A DNA stretch of 64,000 nucleotides, taken from contig CAMEGQ010000001.1 of assembly GCA_945916235.1 (NCBI GenBank), positions 1-64,000 of the forward strand, written 5' to 3'. Source of the DNA: an uncultured Porphyromonadaceae bacterium. GTDB taxonomy: Bacteria > Bacteroidota > Bacteroidia > Bacteroidales > Muribaculaceae. A model generated the notes under the pieces. The model saw only the letters and a list, made by a program, of their open reading frames with translations. It was not told where the DNA came from and ran no database searches. The position numbers were made by a program, and so were the translations under genes. Below, piece after piece: positions 33,179-40,813 of the stretch; within the stretch, counting starts at the first letter, position 1, and each line of letters begins with the position of its first letter.

Positions 33179-33200
33179 ACCATCAAACAACATTATAAAT

Positions 33201-33476
33201 ATGGAACATAGAATAAAAGAATTAATTAAAGAGAAAGGCTATACGCAACAAGCACTTGCCGATAAACTCGGCATGACAAGGATAGGGCTTACTCAACTTG
33301 TAAATAGCAAACCATCTTATCCATCACTGGAAAAGATAGCAGAGGCACTTGAAGTTCCCATGTGGAAACTGTTTGCAACAAAAGAAGATGTATTAGGCGA
33401 CGAACTTGGGAATACTATTGTTTGCCCAAAATGCGGCGCACGCTTCAAGCTCGAAGAAGAATCTGCTAACTACTAA
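33201..33476 (+). CDS. XRE-family regulator with CPKCG tail (E4)
   Basis: 91 residues from ATG 33201 (MEHRIKELIKEKGYTQQALA). HTH ADKLGMTRIGLTQLVNSKPS, then EVPMWKLFATKEDV and CPKCGARFKLEEESANY. It shares its N-terminus and the PMW.LFATK segment with the E2 protein, but the recognition helix differs. Earlier in-frame starts lie upstream of the -7 box and are unlikely. Confidence 0.85.
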   Translation: MEHRIKELIKEKGYTQQALADKLGMTRIGLTQLVNSKPSYPSLEKIAEALEVPMWKLFATKEDVLGDELGNTIVCPKCGARFKLEEESANY

Positions 33477-33487
33477 TCCCTATCACC

Positions 33488-34738
33488 ATGTTGCGAGGCT
33501 ATAAATACCGTATCTATCCCACCGAAGAGCAGCAAGTATTCCTTGCCAAGCATTTCGGCTGCGTGCGCTTTGTTTACAACTGGGCGCTCGATACTAAGTC
33601 TCGCGCTTGGAAGGAGGAGCAGAAAAACGTTACGAGATTGCAACTGCAAACTCTTCTTGCATCAGAACTGAAGGTAAACAATGAATGGCTATCCGAAGTA
33701 AATGCTCAGAGTTTACAATTTGCCATCAAGCAGATGGATGATGCCTACCAGAATTTCTTCAAGAAAAATGCCAAGTTCCCGAACTTCAAGAAGAAATTCG
33801 GAGTACAACGTTGCAATTTTCCTCAGAGCAACAGGGCCGACTTCCGACACGGACTGATTGAAATCATGAAGTTCCGTGGGAAGAACGCTATCCGATGCAA
33901 GTTCCACCGACGTTTCCACGGAGAACTGAAGCGCGTCACCATCATCAAGGAGTGTGATGGCAGATACTATGCCACCTGCCTGGTAGAAGACAGCTTCACG
34001 CCACTACCTCAGAAGAAGGTATTGCGCGAAACATCCATCGGTATTGATACCGGGTTGGCGCATTTCGCAACGCTGTCAACCGGAGAAAAGATTGCTTCGC
34101 CAAAGATGTCAAAGAACGCTTCGCTGCGGTTGGCTCGCTTACAGCGTTCGCTTTCGCGTAAGAAGAAAGGCTCTTCAAACTACACCAAAGCAAAGCTGCA
34201 TATCGCTCGCCTTCATTCCAAGGTCGCTCATCGCAGAAGCGACTTCCTGCACAAACTCACATACAGACTCACTCACGAAAACCAAGTGAGTTGCATCTGT
34301 GTGGAGGATCTGAACATAATGGGAATGATGAAGAACCACCACCTTGCGTACAGCATTGCCGATGCTGGCCTCGGAGAGTTCTACCGCCAACTCGCCTACA
34401 AATGCGAGTGGTATGGCATAGCATACCGAGTGATTGACCGATTCGCTCCTTCGAGTAAGCTGTGCCACCATTGCGGTCATCGGATGAGCAAAATGCCGCT
34501 ATCTGTGCGAAGGTGGACGTGCCCAGAATGTGGAACCAACCACGACCGCGACATCAATGCGGCGCAGAACATCAAAGAATTTGGCCTAATGGCCCTACCC
34601 GTGCAACGCGGGGAAGTCAAGCCTGTGGAGAAGCCTCCCGTGGACGACCGTGCTACCAAGCACCTAAGAAGCGATGCTCCTAAGAAGCAGGAAAAGTCTG
34701 TGAGAACTATCTCACAAGCCGCTAAGTCTTTAGCTTAG
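33488..34738 (+). CDS. tnpB: TnpB nuclease (E4 copy)
   Basis: 416 residues. The RuvC residues IGIDTG, CVEDLN and HDRDINAAQNI and the four zinc cysteines are intact. A segment near residues 48-75 (VTRLQLQTLLASELKVNNEW) replaces the LGEFDLVNKMQRELKNEYEW of the other three copies, suggesting recombination with a divergent tnpB in the N-terminal region. The rest is near-identical. The gene ends inside the right-end hairpin. Confidence 0.95.
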   Translation: MLRGYKYRIYPTEEQQVFLAKHFGCVRFVYNWALDTKSRAWKEEQKNVTRLQLQTLLASELKVNNEWLSEVNAQSLQFAIKQMDDAYQNFFKKNAKFPNFKKKFGVQRCNFPQSNRADFRHGLIEIMKFRGKNAIRCKFHRRFHGELKRVTIIKECDGRYYATCLVEDSFTPLPQKKVLRETSIGIDTGLAHFATLSTGEKIASPKMSKNASLRLARLQRSLSRKKKGSSNYTKAKLHIARLHSKVAHRRSDFLHKLTYRLTHENQVSCICVEDLNIMGMMKNHHLAYSIADAGLGEFYRQLAYKCEWYGIAYRVIDRFAPSSKLCHHCGHRMSKMPLSVRRWTCPECGTNHDRDINAAQNIKEFGLMALPVQRGEVKPVEKPPVDDRATKHLRSDAPKKQEKSVRTISQAAKSLA

Positions 34739-34749
34739 CGGTAGTTGAC
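34719..34749 (+). repeat. E4 right-end hairpin and boundary
   Basis: Perfect stem CCGCTAAG-TCTTTAG-CTTAGCGG (34719-34741) followed by TAGTTGAC; the element ends at 34749. An upstream TGTGAGA/TCTCACA pair forms a second hairpin. Confidence 0.85.
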
Positions 34750-35736
34750 TCACTTCATCTTCATCTTGCTGTTCATCTCTTCAATCTGCTTGGCTTCGTG
34801 CGCCATGTTGTTTAGGAACCCGAATATGAAGACGCTGTTGCTGTCGTACACCTCTTGCTGTGTGGTGTAGCCGGCATACTTCTGCACGGCGTTGACGGTA
34901 TCAATCTCCATCACCAGGGCGCTGCGGTCATCACCTCCTCCGTACTCCTTGAAGAGGAAGGGGAAATCCTCTTTGTAGCGCAGTTGGCAGCTCTGGAAGA
35001 ACTGGCTGCACATGTCGAACAGGATAGGGTCGCGGCGGCACAGGCGACGGAACCGGGGAATAAGTCGCTCGGCGCGGTCGGCATCGTAGTGATAGACGCG
35101 CTGCGGACTGAATCGGGTGGCCTGGTGGCGCTGGTCGAGCAGGCGGAGTGATGGAGGCGTGAAGAGGTGGGCCAGGAAACCCGCACGGCTTTGCTCGGCT
35201 TCGCGCATCAGGTTGAGCTGCTGGCGTAGAGGGGTGTGGTCAGACTCGGCCAGCGAACGGCGAGCATCCCAGTAGGCCACGAGATAACGCTGTGCGTTGC
35301 CGTACTGCTCGTAGGTCAGGTTGACCATCTGCGGGTCGGGCGCTTTGTATCGGTGCAGGCCAATACGGATGTGCTCAAAGGGCAGTGCAAGGAGCTGCAT
35401 CGGCTCGTCGAGGAACTTCAGGTAGCGGTCCACCCAGAAGCAGACCTCCCAGCTGCTCAGTCCAATCAATGGGCCAAACCATCGGTGCCACCACCCTATT
35501 CTTCGGAAGAGGTAGCGCACTCCCCCACCCTTCTCTTCATCCTCTTCAAATCCCCGGCTTGACATCCGCAGGCCGTTGAGCATCATCAGCACCTGCAGCT
35601 TGAAATCAGGCACGCTGGCGCACGACTTCATCAGATGGTGCACCTCACGCAGCTGCTTCTCCGTAAGCTCCATCCACGATGATGGCGGCGCAGGGAGGTC
35701 AATGGTTCTGTGTGGCTGTTTGCTGTTCTCTTCCAT
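34750..35736 (-). CDS. Probable virion protein, 328 residues
   Basis: Start ATG at 35736 (MEENSKQPHRTIDLPAPPSS), one base after the stop of the full-length reading of the upstream PAPS-reductase-family gene; a TTG three codons earlier is less likely. Contains WWHRWFGPLIGLSSWEVCFW and a Lys-rich tail (EMNSKMKMK). Possibly a tail-assembly protein, judged only by its place in the portal operon. E4 abuts its stop codon. Confidence 0.5.
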   Translation of the reverse strand: MEENSKQPHRTIDLPAPPSSWMELTEKQLREVHHLMKSCASVPDFKLQVLMMLNGLRMSSRGFEEDEEKGGGVRYLFRRIGWWHRWFGPLIGLSSWEVCFWVDRYLKFLDEPMQLLALPFEHIRIGLHRYKAPDPQMVNLTYEQYGNAQRYLVAYWDARRSLAESDHTPLRQQLNLMREAEQSRAGFLAHLFTPPSLRLLDQRHQATRFSPQRVYHYDADRAERLIPRFRRLCRRDPILFDMCSQFFQSCQLRYKEDFPFLFKEYGGGDDRSALVMEIDTVNAVQKYAGYTTQQEVYDSNSVFIFGFLNNMAHEAKQIEEMNSKMKMK

Positions 35737-35737
35737 A

Positions 35738-36984
35738 TTATTCAAAATCTAAATCTAATTTTCCTTGCATGTATTTCTCGGAATACCATTGTTTATATGA
35801 TTTCCCACTCATCCACCAATCAAAGATGGCTTCGGCAATTTCATCCTCATAAGATTCGTTCTGCCCCCCCCAATTTACTTGTTGAGAGGGGCTATCGAAA
35901 AATTTTCTGATGATCCTCCGTGTAAGGATGAGTCCCGGATTGTCTGTTCCGGTCCATCTTGTTTCCCCAAAGTCCCCTGATTGTGGTTGGTAATCGGAAT
36001 CCACATTGCTGTTTCGTAGAATTGCCCCGACGTGTAGCGGTGTCCGAATCTGTTCTGTATAGGAAATACCCCCCCCCCCGTATGAGCAATTGCTGCATCC
36101 ATTTTGTTGGGATGTTCCACCAGATGAATCCTTCCTTGAATACCCCCCCCCGAACGTATGGCTTTGATAGCCTTTATCCATCCTCGTTTTACATGTGGAA
36201 ACATCTTCATATCTCTCTGTTTGCTCTTCTTGTTCGACATAGGACATAGAATACATCCTATTCGGCTATATCCCATATCGTAAAGCTCGCAGTGAGGAAC
36301 ATTGACTATATCGTTAAGGAAGTACCACACATCATCCTCAGTCCATTGGAATATAGGTGATATAAGTATAGAATCCTTTCCGTTGATGCAGCGCACCTCG
36401 TTGTCAGTCTTTATGGAAAACTCGTCTTCATTGACTTTTCGCTTTGTTTTTGATAGCTTTTTCTCTATCTCGGCTTGACTCCACGCGTCAAATCCTTCAA
36501 GGTCTCCGCCGAACTTTCTGCTCTTCACCTCTACTTCATGTCGTTTGGCTCGCCTTGCGCTCTCTGCTGCACGCACACCGATAAGAGTTACCTTCCCGGC
36601 TCCTGCACTCTCCTTAAAATCTGCACAACACCAGCGCACGCGCATTGTGGGTAAGATGCCTCTTTCTATCGCCTTATCAAACATAGACATCTTTGGCTTG
36701 ATGAGTTCAACATCAGGATATTGTCTCTTTACGAAACGTATCACCTGTGGAGGGTCAACGCTTGTAAGCGACATGTGACCCTTAAACTTAACGCCTGCTA
36801 ACTCTGCTAAATGGTAGAGTGCCTGACTGTCTTTTCCTCCGCTAAATGCAAGATAATAACCATCGGTATTATCGTACATAAGTGCGATGCGTTCAGCCTT
36901 GCGAAGTAACTCTACGCTGTGCATAAGTTTGGTTTTGAACGACTGCTTGCAGCGGTCCAATGCTTCTTGATAACTTAAATTCAT
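35738..36984 (-). CDS. PAPS reductase/adenylyl-hydrolase-family protein, out of frame at two poly-G tracts
   Basis: N-terminal part: PP-loop AFSGGKDSQALYHLA (residue ~50), then VRWCCADFK and GCILCPMSN cysteine motifs, as in phage PAPS-reductase-like (DndC-related) proteins. The initial frame stops at 35875. Removing one G from G9 (36143-36151) and one from G11 (36069-36079) gives one continuous frame: IRSGGVFKEGFIWWNIPTK, then LIRGGGISYTEQ, ending WWMSGKSYKQWYSEKYMQ at 35738, one base from the next start. A third tract, G8, is at 35864-35871. Present state is probably OFF, a mixture, or an assembly error. Confidence 0.75.
36069..36151 (-). repeat. Poly-G contingency tracts (G11 and G9)
   Basis: Eleven Cs at 36069-36079 and nine at 36143-36151 on the plus strand read as G on the coding strand. 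They lie inside the PAPS-reductase-family gene. Each is long enough for frequent slippage. Confidence 0.9.
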
Positions 36985-37012
36985 AATCAGTTGTGTAAAT
37001 CTTAATGGTTTC

Positions 37013-38812
37013 TTAAATCGTTGTAGTAGATTCTTCCGTTCCCGTTGAGCTGCGGTCGAGGGTGGTTAGTACCTGTTCGCGGATGACCCATTCGGCGTGA
37101 GGGTCCCACTCGTTGAAGATGCAGATATTTTGCAGGTAGCGGAGGTAGATGCGCTGGATGGGCGTGAGCTGCTGCTGCTTCAGCAGCTTCAGTTCGCGCT
37201 GGTAAGTTCCTCCGCTGCTGCCGCTCTTGCCGGGTACGGCACCGATAAGGGCCGGGTGAATACCGAGGGCAAAGAAGATGATGCTGCTGATCTCCTCCAG
37301 CTCGTCCTTCGTGTCGGCACCGCTGCTCACCTGTGGCACATCCACAATCTCCACGCTCTTCCACAGCGTCTTCTCGTCGGTGCTGAGGAAGCTGTCGAGG
37401 ATGAGCGTCTTGCCGTTGTTGCTACGGCGCTTCAGGAAGGCATTGACGCTCTCGTAGATTTGATTCTTGACTGCATCCTTCTTCTCGTCGGTGTCGGCTC
37501 CCATCTGGTCGTACATCGACTTCAGATAACTGAGGTTGATGTAGATAATCTTGCCCCACATGGTGGAGTTCTCGCGAGCCACGGCTTTGTCGTAGATGAG
37601 CGTGCTGGCGTAGCTGTAGGCTTGCGAGGTGAAGATGCTCCACCAGGCAGCCTGCGGATAGTAGGGCCGCAGCATGGAGGGGTACTTGCTTGGTGCACAG
37701 AACCAGAGCGGGCGCTTGGCCATCGGCACACTCTGATTGCGTCGCACCGTCTCACGCAGTTCGGCCACCACATGGTTGGCGTCGAGGCACGGATAGGCCA
37801 CTACGTCGCGTTGCTCCAGCTTGGCGGTGGTGTCGTTGCGCCACTTCTCGCTGTAGAAGATGTGGTTCACCTTCCATTGCTCATCCATCTCCTCCATGCG
37901 TGCGCAGACCGACGGGATATAACCCACGCGGACAATCTTAGGTCGCCACGGTGCGCGTCGCCCTACGGATAGGCCGTAGGTGGGGAAGTAGATGTCGAGG
38001 TGGTGCTGGTCGGTCATGCAGCTCTGGAAGTGGCTCTCCAGGTTGTTGTTCTCCAGGAAAGGCTTCACCTCATCCATCGTGCGCTGCCATTCGGCATAGT
38101 CGGCCATAAGCTGTCCCATCTCTTCCCAATCCATCTTCAGCACCATATCGCTGGCGCTCTCCGTTCCGCTCCCGTTGCCTTTGCGAGAGCCTTGCGACTG
38201 TGATCCGCTTGGTGACATGTTCACGGCCTCGCCCCAAGAGATGGTGCGCTCTCCCCCACCCTCTCCGTCGGCTTGAGTCCGAGCCATCTCCGCCTCACGC
38301 GTGGCGATGCGCAGAGCCACCTCGCGCATCTTACCGAGCAGCAGCAATCCGGCATCCTCGTAGGGTACTTTACGCTCTACCACCGTGCCGCCCTGGTAGG
38401 CCGTGAAGCGGTACATCAGCTTTGGTCCGAGGGCTACGGTGGAATCAATCAGATAGCGCAGCGCCGAAGCCGTGTAAGGCAGCGAGTTGGCGTAGATATA
38501 AATCTGGTTGGGCAGGTTATCCTGCGGTCCCCAGGGGATATAGCCCATCCAGTTCTCCTCACGGTTGCCAGGCACCGACTTGGGTGCACTCTGTTTGGCG
38601 TTGAACATGTTGGCATTCATCTTCATGGCTGGGCCGCCGATGCTCGACGTGCTGCCCATCATCTCCTTGCCTACCTCCGTGCGCCCGTTCTCCGGGATGT
38701 TAGACACCCGTGGCATGGAAGTATAACCCATCAAGGGGACGTAGCCCTTATCCTTCAAATCCTCCACCCTGCGGCGGAATGAGGCAATTTCTTTGTTGTT
38801 TATTTTGGCCAT
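37013..38812 (-). CDS. Portal protein
   Basis: 599 residues. Contains GYIPWGPQDNLPNQIYIYAN near residue 90 and, near the C-terminus, FFALGIHPALIGAVPGKSGS...LKLLKQQQLTPIQRIYLRYLQN, the pattern of portal proteins in Bacteroides phages. The Ser/Gly linker around residues 200-215 is probably disordered. A portal forms the dodecameric DNA gate at the capsid vertex. It lies on the minus strand, opposite to the capsid genes at 43.8-46.7 kb, which is unusual for head genes. Confidence 0.7.
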   Translation of the reverse strand: MAKINNKEIASFRRRVEDLKDKGYVPLMGYTSMPRVSNIPENGRTEVGKEMMGSTSSIGGPAMKMNANMFNAKQSAPKSVPGNREENWMGYIPWGPQDNLPNQIYIYANSLPYTASALRYLIDSTVALGPKLMYRFTAYQGGTVVERKVPYEDAGLLLLGKMREVALRIATREAEMARTQADGEGGGERTISWGEAVNMSPSGSQSQGSRKGNGSGTESASDMVLKMDWEEMGQLMADYAEWQRTMDEVKPFLENNNLESHFQSCMTDQHHLDIYFPTYGLSVGRRAPWRPKIVRVGYIPSVCARMEEMDEQWKVNHIFYSEKWRNDTTAKLEQRDVVAYPCLDANHVVAELRETVRRNQSVPMAKRPLWFCAPSKYPSMLRPYYPQAAWWSIFTSQAYSYASTLIYDKAVARENSTMWGKIIYINLSYLKSMYDQMGADTDEKKDAVKNQIYESVNAFLKRRSNNGKTLILDSFLSTDEKTLWKSVEIVDVPQVSSGADTKDELEEISSIIFFALGIHPALIGAVPGKSGSSGGTYQRELKLLKQQQLTPIQRIYLRYLQNICIFNEWDPHAEWVIREQVLTTLDRSSTGTEESTTTI

Positions 38813-38854
38813 CCTTGTGATTGGTTTTATTGTTCAGTGATTGATTCTTAGTGA

Positions 38855-39127
38855 TTAGCTTACGACAATCTTGGTGTCATTAACGGATAGGATAAGCACA
38901 TCATGGATGGTGCGCTGCTCTCCGCTGTTGATGAATTGAATGTTGCGCATCCGCTTCCGCACGTTGACGGAGGTGGTCACTACATTCTTGAACTCCTGAA
39001 TCTCCCCCTTCATCGTGACATAACGCATGTTGAAAGGCACGCGGTTGCCCTCCTCATCCACCCGCTCCATCAGCATCTTCGCATGCTGGTAGCGCAGCAT
39101 CTTTAATGGTGCATTCTTCTTAGCCAT
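38855..39127 (-). CDS. Hypothetical protein, 90 residues, first gene of portal operon
   Basis: MAKKNAPLKMLRYQHAKMLM start, basic N-terminus, then VPFNMRYVTMKGEIQEFKNVV strands and SVNDTKIVV end. Not recognised. Preceded by late-type promoter P6, and so likely a small virion or head-associated protein. Confidence 0.6.
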   Translation of the reverse strand: MAKKNAPLKMLRYQHAKMLMERVDEEGNRVPFNMRYVTMKGEIQEFKNVVTTSVNVRKRMRNIQFINSGEQRTIHDVLILSVNDTKIVVS

Positions 39128-39149
39128 ATCGTATCGCTTTGATTACCAT

Positions 39150-39184
39150 ACAAAGGTACCACCCCACCCCGTCATCTGAAAGGA
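39150..39184 (-). promoter_or_regulatory. Late-type promoter P6 (minus strand)
   Basis: On the minus strand TCCTTTCAG begins at 39184 and the -7 box TACCTTTGT at 39158, again 26 bases apart. It drives the portal operon. Confidence 0.75.
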
Positions 39185-39199
39185 CAGATTTTCGTGTTG

Positions 39200-39770
39200 A
39201 TGTACACACGTACACACATACTCACGTAATTACATACTCACGTAATTACATACTCACGTAATTACATACTCACGTAATTACGAACTCACGTATTCACATA
39301 ATCACATATTTTTAGAAACATGTATTTATATCAACACGTAATTACATATTTATATGTTTACATAATTGCGTGTTTACAGATTTATGGATGTACATATTTA
39401 CATGTTTATGTATTTTCATATATACAGAATTATATAATTACATAAACACAAATTCACGTATTTATGCACTTACATGTTTACGAAATTAAATATTAAAGCA
39501 TGACTTAAACATAATCAGATAGTTAACTATAAATTAGTTCGTTATATAACACGTATTTATATAATTACATATACACATATATACATACTTACATACATCC
39601 ATATTTATGTATTTACATGATTTCATACACACGTAATTACATATTTATATGTTTGCATACACATGTAATTACATGTTTTCATACACACGTAATTACATAT
39701 TTGCATACACACGTATTTATGTATTTATGTATTTTTGCATTTACATAAACACATATTCACATAATTAGCG
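39200..39770. repeat. Iteron array: candidate parS or replication origin
   Basis: Four perfect 16-bp repeats CATACTCACGTAATTA (39217-39280), a degenerate fifth to 39296, then more than 450 bp of scattered ACGTAATTACATA-like and CATAAACACATA-like repeats. Very A+T rich, no gene. It lies immediately upstream of parA, the position of the centromere in type Ib plasmid partition loci, and could equally contain an iteron origin. Confidence 0.8.
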
Positions 39771-39801
39771 TTCGAAATCACGAAATAATCCCTATCTTTG
39801 C
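39770..39801 (+). promoter_or_regulatory. parA promoter with 18-bp operator
   Basis: Operator GTTCGAAATCACGAAATA at 39770-39787, then -7 box TATCTTTGC at 39793-39801, the same geometry as at 18806-18838. Leader to the parA start contains CACTAATCACTAATAACTAATA. Confidence 0.8.
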
Positions 39802-39843
39802 AGCCGTAACTAATACGTCACTAATCACTAATAACTAATAAAA

Positions 39844-40701
39844 ATGAAGGTAATCAGTATTCTCAACTACAAGGGTGGGGCAGGGAAGACCACCACCGTT
39901 GCTAACCTTGGCACAGCCCTGTGGATTCTGGGCTACAAGGTGCTACTCATTGACAGTGATATTCAGGGTAACCTGACATTCCTCATGGGGTTCGACCAAT
40001 CTTGCGGAGACGCTACGCTGCACGACTGGATGATCCACGATGGCAACCCACCCATCTATGAGCGCTATCACGGGCTCTACTACATCCCAGTCAGTGGCGA
40101 CCAGGAGTTCGAACAGAAGCTCGACAAGATGTACCACCGCGAGGATGTGCTTCGCGACCACCTGGAGCCTATATGTCAGATGTTCGACTACATCCTCATT
40201 GACTGCTCGTTCAAAGCCGGACTGACCAACACCAACGCACTTAACGCCAGTGATAGCCTACTTATCCCATCCGAGTGCGCCAGTTTCTCGATGCAAGGCA
40301 TGGAAAAGCTGATGCAGGACTACGAGGACATCCGCCGTCGCATGAACCCCAAGCTGGAGATAGAGGGGGTGCTGCTCACCAAGTACCAGCACAACACCCG
40401 CTTCAGTCGGCAGATGACCGCATGGCTTGAAACGCAGCCACGCTACGAGGGCAAGGTATTCCAGACCCGCATCCGCAAGAACATCCGCTTCGACGAGTCG
40501 CCCATCGAGAGCAAGAGTGTGTTCGAACGCGACGTGAAGGCTAACGGTGCGGAGGATTACCTGGCACTGGCTGAAGAGATAACCTGCGCCAAGCGCCCCG
40601 ACCAATGGCCCTACATACCCCTCAACGCCTGGCTGGAGGAGCACCCCGACGATGAAGGCGTAAAGCTGCAAATCGAGGAACTGAATAAGAAAAAGAGGTA
40701 A
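39844..40701 (+). CDS. parA: ParA-family partition ATPase
   Basis: 285 residues. Deviant Walker A with the signature lysine (NYKGGAGKTTT) at residue 9, LLIDSDIQGNLTF (Walker A'), and the Walker-B-like DYILIDCS. No N-terminal HTH, so it resembles type Ib/soj-like ParA. In plasmids such proteins position DNA with a centromere-binding partner. Here it is followed by a small ParB-like gene and preceded by iterons. Regulated by the shared operator. Confidence 0.92.
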   Translation: MKVISILNYKGGAGKTTTVANLGTALWILGYKVLLIDSDIQGNLTFLMGFDQSCGDATLHDWMIHDGNPPIYERYHGLYYIPVSGDQEFEQKLDKMYHREDVLRDHLEPICQMFDYILIDCSFKAGLTNTNALNASDSLLIPSECASFSMQGMEKLMQDYEDIRRRMNPKLEIEGVLLTKYQHNTRFSRQMTAWLETQPRYEGKVFQTRIRKNIRFDESPIESKSVFERDVKANGAEDYLALAEEITCAKRPDQWPYIPLNAWLEEHPDDEGVKLQIEELNKKKR

Positions 40702-40717
40702 CCAACCAACCGCCAAT

Positions 40718-40801
40718 AACTTATCACTAATCGACAATAAGTTGTCACTAATCGACAATAAGTTGTCACTAACCAATAATAACTTATCACTAACCACTAA
40801 T
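40718..40801. repeat. 21-bp tandem repeat, four units
   Basis: Units starting AACTTATCACTAA or AAGTTGTCACTAA at 40718, 40739, 40760 and 40781, exactly 21 bp apart, fill the parA-parB gap. Same period as the 31458 array. Confidence 0.85.
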
Positions 40802-40813
40802 CAATAAAAAGAA

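Larger units (their letters stand above)
31536..34749 (+). mobile_element. E4: IS200/IS605-like composite element, complete ends
   Basis: About 3.2 kb with both terminal hairpins. Order: left hairpin, dead tnpA, 35-, 124-, 78-, 97-residue passengers (minus), divergent promoters, XRE, tnpB (plus), right hairpin 34719-34741, end GTTGAC at 34749. It is inserted in the minus-strand virion operon; the right end abuts the stop codon of the 328-residue gene (34750-34752), so it breaks the operon but no reading frame. Confidence 0.9.

Noticed and set aside
39217-39296. CRISPR array
   Set aside because: The 16-bp repeats are directly adjacent with no spacers and no cas genes; they are iterons.
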